A model generated the notes under the pieces. It made no database searches. It saw nothing but the letters and a program-made list of their open reading frames with translations, and had not been told where the DNA came from. Shown piece by piece: positions 23,461 through 25,813 of a stretch of DNA of 25,813 nucleotides. The translations under genes were made by a program, and so were the position numbers. This stretch comes from a virus: the IMG/VR virus record IMGVR_UViG_3300021197_001382, positions 1-25,813 of that record, one strand, 5' to 3'. Every line of letters begins with the position of its first letter. Positions within the stretch are counted from its first letter, which is position 1.

Positions 23461-24738
23461 TTACACCTTTGTTCTTTTTTTATATCCAGTTTTAGATGGA
23501 CTCTTAGTACTTTTCTTAATTCTATTTGCTCTTTTGACTTTTTCTTCTTTTTTATTTTGTTCTTCTTTCATTCTAGTTGCTTCTTCTTGTCCATGTATAT
23601 GCTGGAGTAATTCAGAATAAGATTTAAAATTGGATTCTACTCTCCCTCTATGTTCAGGGGGAACAGATTTACTTTCCAATAAAACCTTTGCTGCATTATA
23701 ACCAATATGAGGTTTCATTGCATAGTATGCTGTTGCTGCCAATTCATCCATCACTGTCCATTCATATACATCGCCATGAACAAACAAAATATCATTCTTT
23801 GGATATGGTATTTCAGAAGCAATTCTTGCATAGATATATCCCAAGGCAGGTTTATTATTCATTCTATAATATCGAGCCAAGAACCAAAGTGGTTCTGCTC
23901 TATCTGGTTTGCCATTCCAACAATCTAACATTGCCTTTGTAAACTCTTCTTCTGGTTTTTTTAGTATACCACAAAGAATACCAATTCGCAATCTAGAGTA
24001 ATAAATCTCTTCCGGCCAACCACCCGAGTCTGCTCTTTTAGCATACCACTCTATTGCTTTTTCCCATTGCTGAGAGTCAAAATAGCTTTGTGCAAGATAA
24101 AACATATATCGTGTATTATCTGGTTCAATTTCCATTGCTTCTAAAATAGTTTCAGCATCTCTAGTATATTTTTCTATTACAGTAATACCAATATTTCGAT
24201 TTCCTTCTGTTCTTGCAACCAGTTTATACTTATCATCATCTATTCTATCGTAGACCATATCTTCTCTTGGTTTATCTGTAGTTGCATATTCATGAAGAAC
24301 TCCAACATACTTCCAACCTTCGCTCAATTTGAATATTTGATTTCTCCACCAAGTAAACTCACCTCGCCCCATCTTAAGTGCATATGCATCAGCAGAACCG
24401 AAGTTGTCAGGATACGTAAATTTGCCTTCTATGTAATCATCAGCATCAATTACCCATGCATAATCACACCCACTTTTTTCTGCGTTACGAAACGATTCAG
24501 TGCGAGATCCCATCTTATCTCCCACATCACCAAAACCTTTCCAGTCCGATTGATGAACAGTTCCAGAAACTCCCAATTCATCCATAACCTTTTTAATTAG
24601 GTCTTGTGTTCCATCAGTAGAACCAGTATCGGTAATATCATAACGATCCACATATTTTGCCATAGAACGTAAGCATTGTTCTATAATATGAGTTTCGTCT
24701 TTGACAATCATGCATAATGTAACAGTTGGTCGATCCAT
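23461..24738 (-). CDS. family 2 glycosyltransferase with helical repeat region, 425 aa
   Basis: The GT-A fold is clear: LCMIVKDETHIIEQCLRSM at the N-terminus, DTGSTDGT (37-44, nucleotide binding) and VIDADD (the DxD-type metal site, D98-D101). Residues about 190-370 look like helical tetratricopeptide-type repeats (ILEAMEIEPDNTRYMFYLAQ and similar pairs). The last 35 residues are lysine-rich and may be disordered. It would transfer a sugar from a nucleotide donor; the acceptor could be a virion protein, modified phage DNA, or host surface material. A TATAAATA motif sits upstream and the fibre gene follows after 8 bases, so a role in decorating virion proteins late in infection is plausible but unproven. 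Confidence 0.85.
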   Translation of the reverse strand: MDRPTVTLCMIVKDETHIIEQCLRSMAKYVDRYDITDTGSTDGTQDLIKKVMDELGVSGTVHQSDWKGFGDVGDKMGSRTESFRNAEKSGCDYAWVIDADDYIEGKFTYPDNFGSADAYALKMGRGEFTWWRNQIFKLSEGWKYVGVLHEYATTDKPREDMVYDRIDDDKYKLVARTEGNRNIGITVIEKYTRDAETILEAMEIEPDNTRYMFYLAQSYFDSQQWEKAIEWYAKRADSGGWPEEIYYSRLRIGILCGILKKPEEEFTKAMLDCWNGKPDRAEPLWFLARYYRMNNKPALGYIYARIASEIPYPKNDILFVHGDVYEWTVMDELAATAYYAMKPHIGYNAAKVLLESKSVPPEHRGRVESNFKSYSELLQHIHGQEEATRMKEEQNKKEEKVKRANRIKKSTKSPSKTGYKKRTKV

Positions 24739-24769
24739 AATAACTCCATAACGATTAATAAGTACTTAC

Positions 24770-24777
24770 TATTTATA
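24770..24777 (-). promoter_or_regulatory. TATAAATA late-promoter motif
   Basis: On the minus strand GTATATAAATAG lies about 32 bases upstream of the glycosyltransferase ATG at 24738 and overlaps the stop region of the preceding glycosyltransferase. Its core and TAAATAG end match the elements at 8347 (core) and 10056 (core and end). Confidence 0.65.
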
Positions 24778-25711
24778 TACTATAACTACTAATTATTTCT
24801 GACATAGCAGAAATTCTTTCTTTATTATAACCCAAAGACTTTGCTTGATTTATTCTTTCTTCTAGTGGTTCTTTTAGATGAGGTAATTTCAGCGGATAAG
24901 CAGAGGTAAATTTATTTAGTGCTTCGTCAATTGGAATTTTATCTACATGTGAAATAGCAACACCAACTGCTTCAGTCATTTTATTAAAATTCTCTAACCA
25001 ATGACTTGAGTTTATCCATGTTAATTGATCAGGAAAATGATCCTGTAAACAACCAGTCTCCATTTCTATGCGATCTCCGGCATCATGAATCAACCAAGGA
25101 AAATCTCCCCTATAACTATTTCCAAATGCAACTGGAATATATGAAGTTATCTGTTCTATAAATCTAAAATTTGTTGGATTTAAAACTTCGATTAAACGCC
25201 AGCATATTTGAGCTATGTTTGTATGAATAACATTATGCCAATTTCCATGAAAGTGTTCTGTTTGATCTAGCACTCTTTCACTTGCAGAATTTCCTACAAT
25301 TGAATTGGGATGAGTTCCGTACATATTATTTCCATCCATATCATCAACACGACCTCGTGCAGAAATAAAATTAGTATTAGAAATAGTATCTACGCATTTA
25401 ACAAAACCATCTAGATTAAGATAATCATCATTATCCATAAAAGTCACAAACGGTGTATCTATTTGCATGACTATATTACTCATTTTTTTATAAAAAGTAA
25501 GTAGATCTTTATCATACGAATATTTTTTATAAACATATTGTAATTTGGGATAGTTATTACTGTCGGAAAGTAAATCTGTTATTTCTTTACTCATCCCACC
25601 ATCTGCTATTAAAATTTTAAATTTACACGAAGATTTTTCTAAAGATGACATAAATCTTTTTGTGTATCGTTCTCGATCCTTCAGTGGAAGTAGTATGGTA
25701 CAATTATCCAT
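24773..25711 (-). CDS. GT-A glycosyltransferase, 312 aa
   Basis: The N-terminus (CTILLPLKDRERYTKRFMSS) and FKILIADGGMSKE fit a family 2-like GT-A nucleotide-sugar binding fold. FVTFMDNDDYL (D93, D95, D96) is the metal-binding DxD-type motif. The C-terminal half (about 150-312), with ERVLDQTEHFHGNWHNVIHT and SYIPVAFGNSYRGDFPW, I cannot assign further. Length suits a single-domain transferase. The ATG lies within the last codons of the upstream gene (stop at 25704), so they are coupled. Together with the next gene it forms a pair of glycosyltransferases beside tail genes. Confidence 0.8.
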   Translation of the reverse strand: MDNCTILLPLKDRERYTKRFMSSLEKSSCKFKILIADGGMSKEITDLLSDSNNYPKLQYVYKKYSYDKDLLTFYKKMSNIVMQIDTPFVTFMDNDDYLNLDGFVKCVDTISNTNFISARGRVDDMDGNNMYGTHPNSIVGNSASERVLDQTEHFHGNWHNVIHTNIAQICWRLIEVLNPTNFRFIEQITSYIPVAFGNSYRGDFPWLIHDAGDRIEMETGCLQDHFPDQLTWINSSHWLENFNKMTEAVGVAISHVDKIPIDEALNKFTSAYPLKLPHLKEPLEERINQAKSLGYNKERISAMSEIISSYSI

Positions 25712-25813
25712 TTTTTATTGCCTTTATTCTTAAAATATCATCTAAATTATTGCTATGTCTCCACTTAAATGTTTCTGTACTAATTATATCAAAATTTAAT
25801 TTCTTACATATAT
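25704..25813 (-). CDS. unknown protein, C-terminal 35 residues only
   Basis: An open frame enters from the right edge and ends at TAA 25704-25706, giving a tail with NFDIISTETFKWRHSNNL and LRIKAIKNG. Its stop overlaps the ATG of the next glycosyltransferase by 8 bases, the usual coupling in this genome. The fragment is too short to assign; membership of the same sugar-processing cluster is a guess from position. Confidence 0.65.
   Translation of the reverse strand, partial: ICKKLNFDIISTETFKWRHSNNLDDILRIKAIKNG

Noticed and set aside
1-25813. tRNA genes
   Set aside because: No cloverleaf-like sequence or T-loop signature was seen in the intergenic gaps; nearly all gaps are too short to hold one.

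Overview
The window is a segment of a tailed double-stranded DNA phage genome, most likely a T4-like (myovirus) marine phage of a Gram-negative bacterium. The evidence is a T4-type replication block in T4 gene order (family B DNA polymerase gp43, UvsX recombinase, gp41 helicase, gp61 primase), TATAAATA-type late-promoter motifs in front of tail genes, and protein families I associate with marine T4-like phages (phage-type RuvC-like resolvase, DUF5872-like domain, HNH-like C-terminal module, fibre proteins with GATGATG collagen-like and VTSFNGSSGDV repeats). The Gram-negative host is inferred from a phage-borne outer-membrane porin. Every supported gene lies on the minus strand, so transcription runs from high to low coordinates. 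The base is AT-rich, with a visibly GC-richer stretch at about 5041-9996.

Layout in transcription order (right to left): the 3' end of an unknown gene (25704-25813); two GT-A glycosyltransferases (24773-25711 and 23461-24738); a fibre protein (22913-23452) coupled to a glycine-rich adhesin-like protein (22188-22916); a sigma70-type promoter (22158-22185) leading a nucleotide and DNA replication operon: dUTPase, DUF1599-like protein, DNA polymerase, UvsX, gp41, gp61 and ThyX, closed by an intrinsic terminator (14337-14365). Next is a tail-fibre block: two paralogous small structural proteins, a 1103-residue fibre with about 30-residue repeats and an embedded cupredoxin-like domain, a 120-residue unknown and a beta-helix tailspike-like protein. 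A second sigma70 promoter (8370-8397) leads a host-physiology module: class II ribonucleotide reductase NrdJ, an outer-membrane porin and an 82-residue membrane protein. Then come a RuvC-like resolvase and a small NUMOD-like DNA-binding protein, a structured intergenic region ending in an intrinsic terminator, and a left block of a 679-residue HNH-like protein, a small membrane/coiled-coil protein, a DUF5872-like protein and two unknowns.

The dUTPase, ThyX, NrdJ and DUF1599-like genes together would supply dNTPs to the phage replisome. Early-type (sigma70) and late-type (TATAAATA) signals alternate along one strand, so replication and tail genes are interleaved modules rather than separate arms.

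The most unusual item is the intergenic region 3833-3960. It carries a 15-base match (3890-3904, plus strand) to the anti-Shine-Dalgarno 3' end of 16S rRNA. On the minus strand this reads as a near-perfect extended Shine-Dalgarno. It lies inside alternative stem-loops and is followed on the minus strand by an intrinsic terminator, so it could be a small RNA acting on ribosomes. Other notable items are the phage-borne porin and the cupredoxin-like domain with a complete predicted type 1 copper site inside a tail fibre. No tRNA gene, CRISPR array or insertion sequence was seen.
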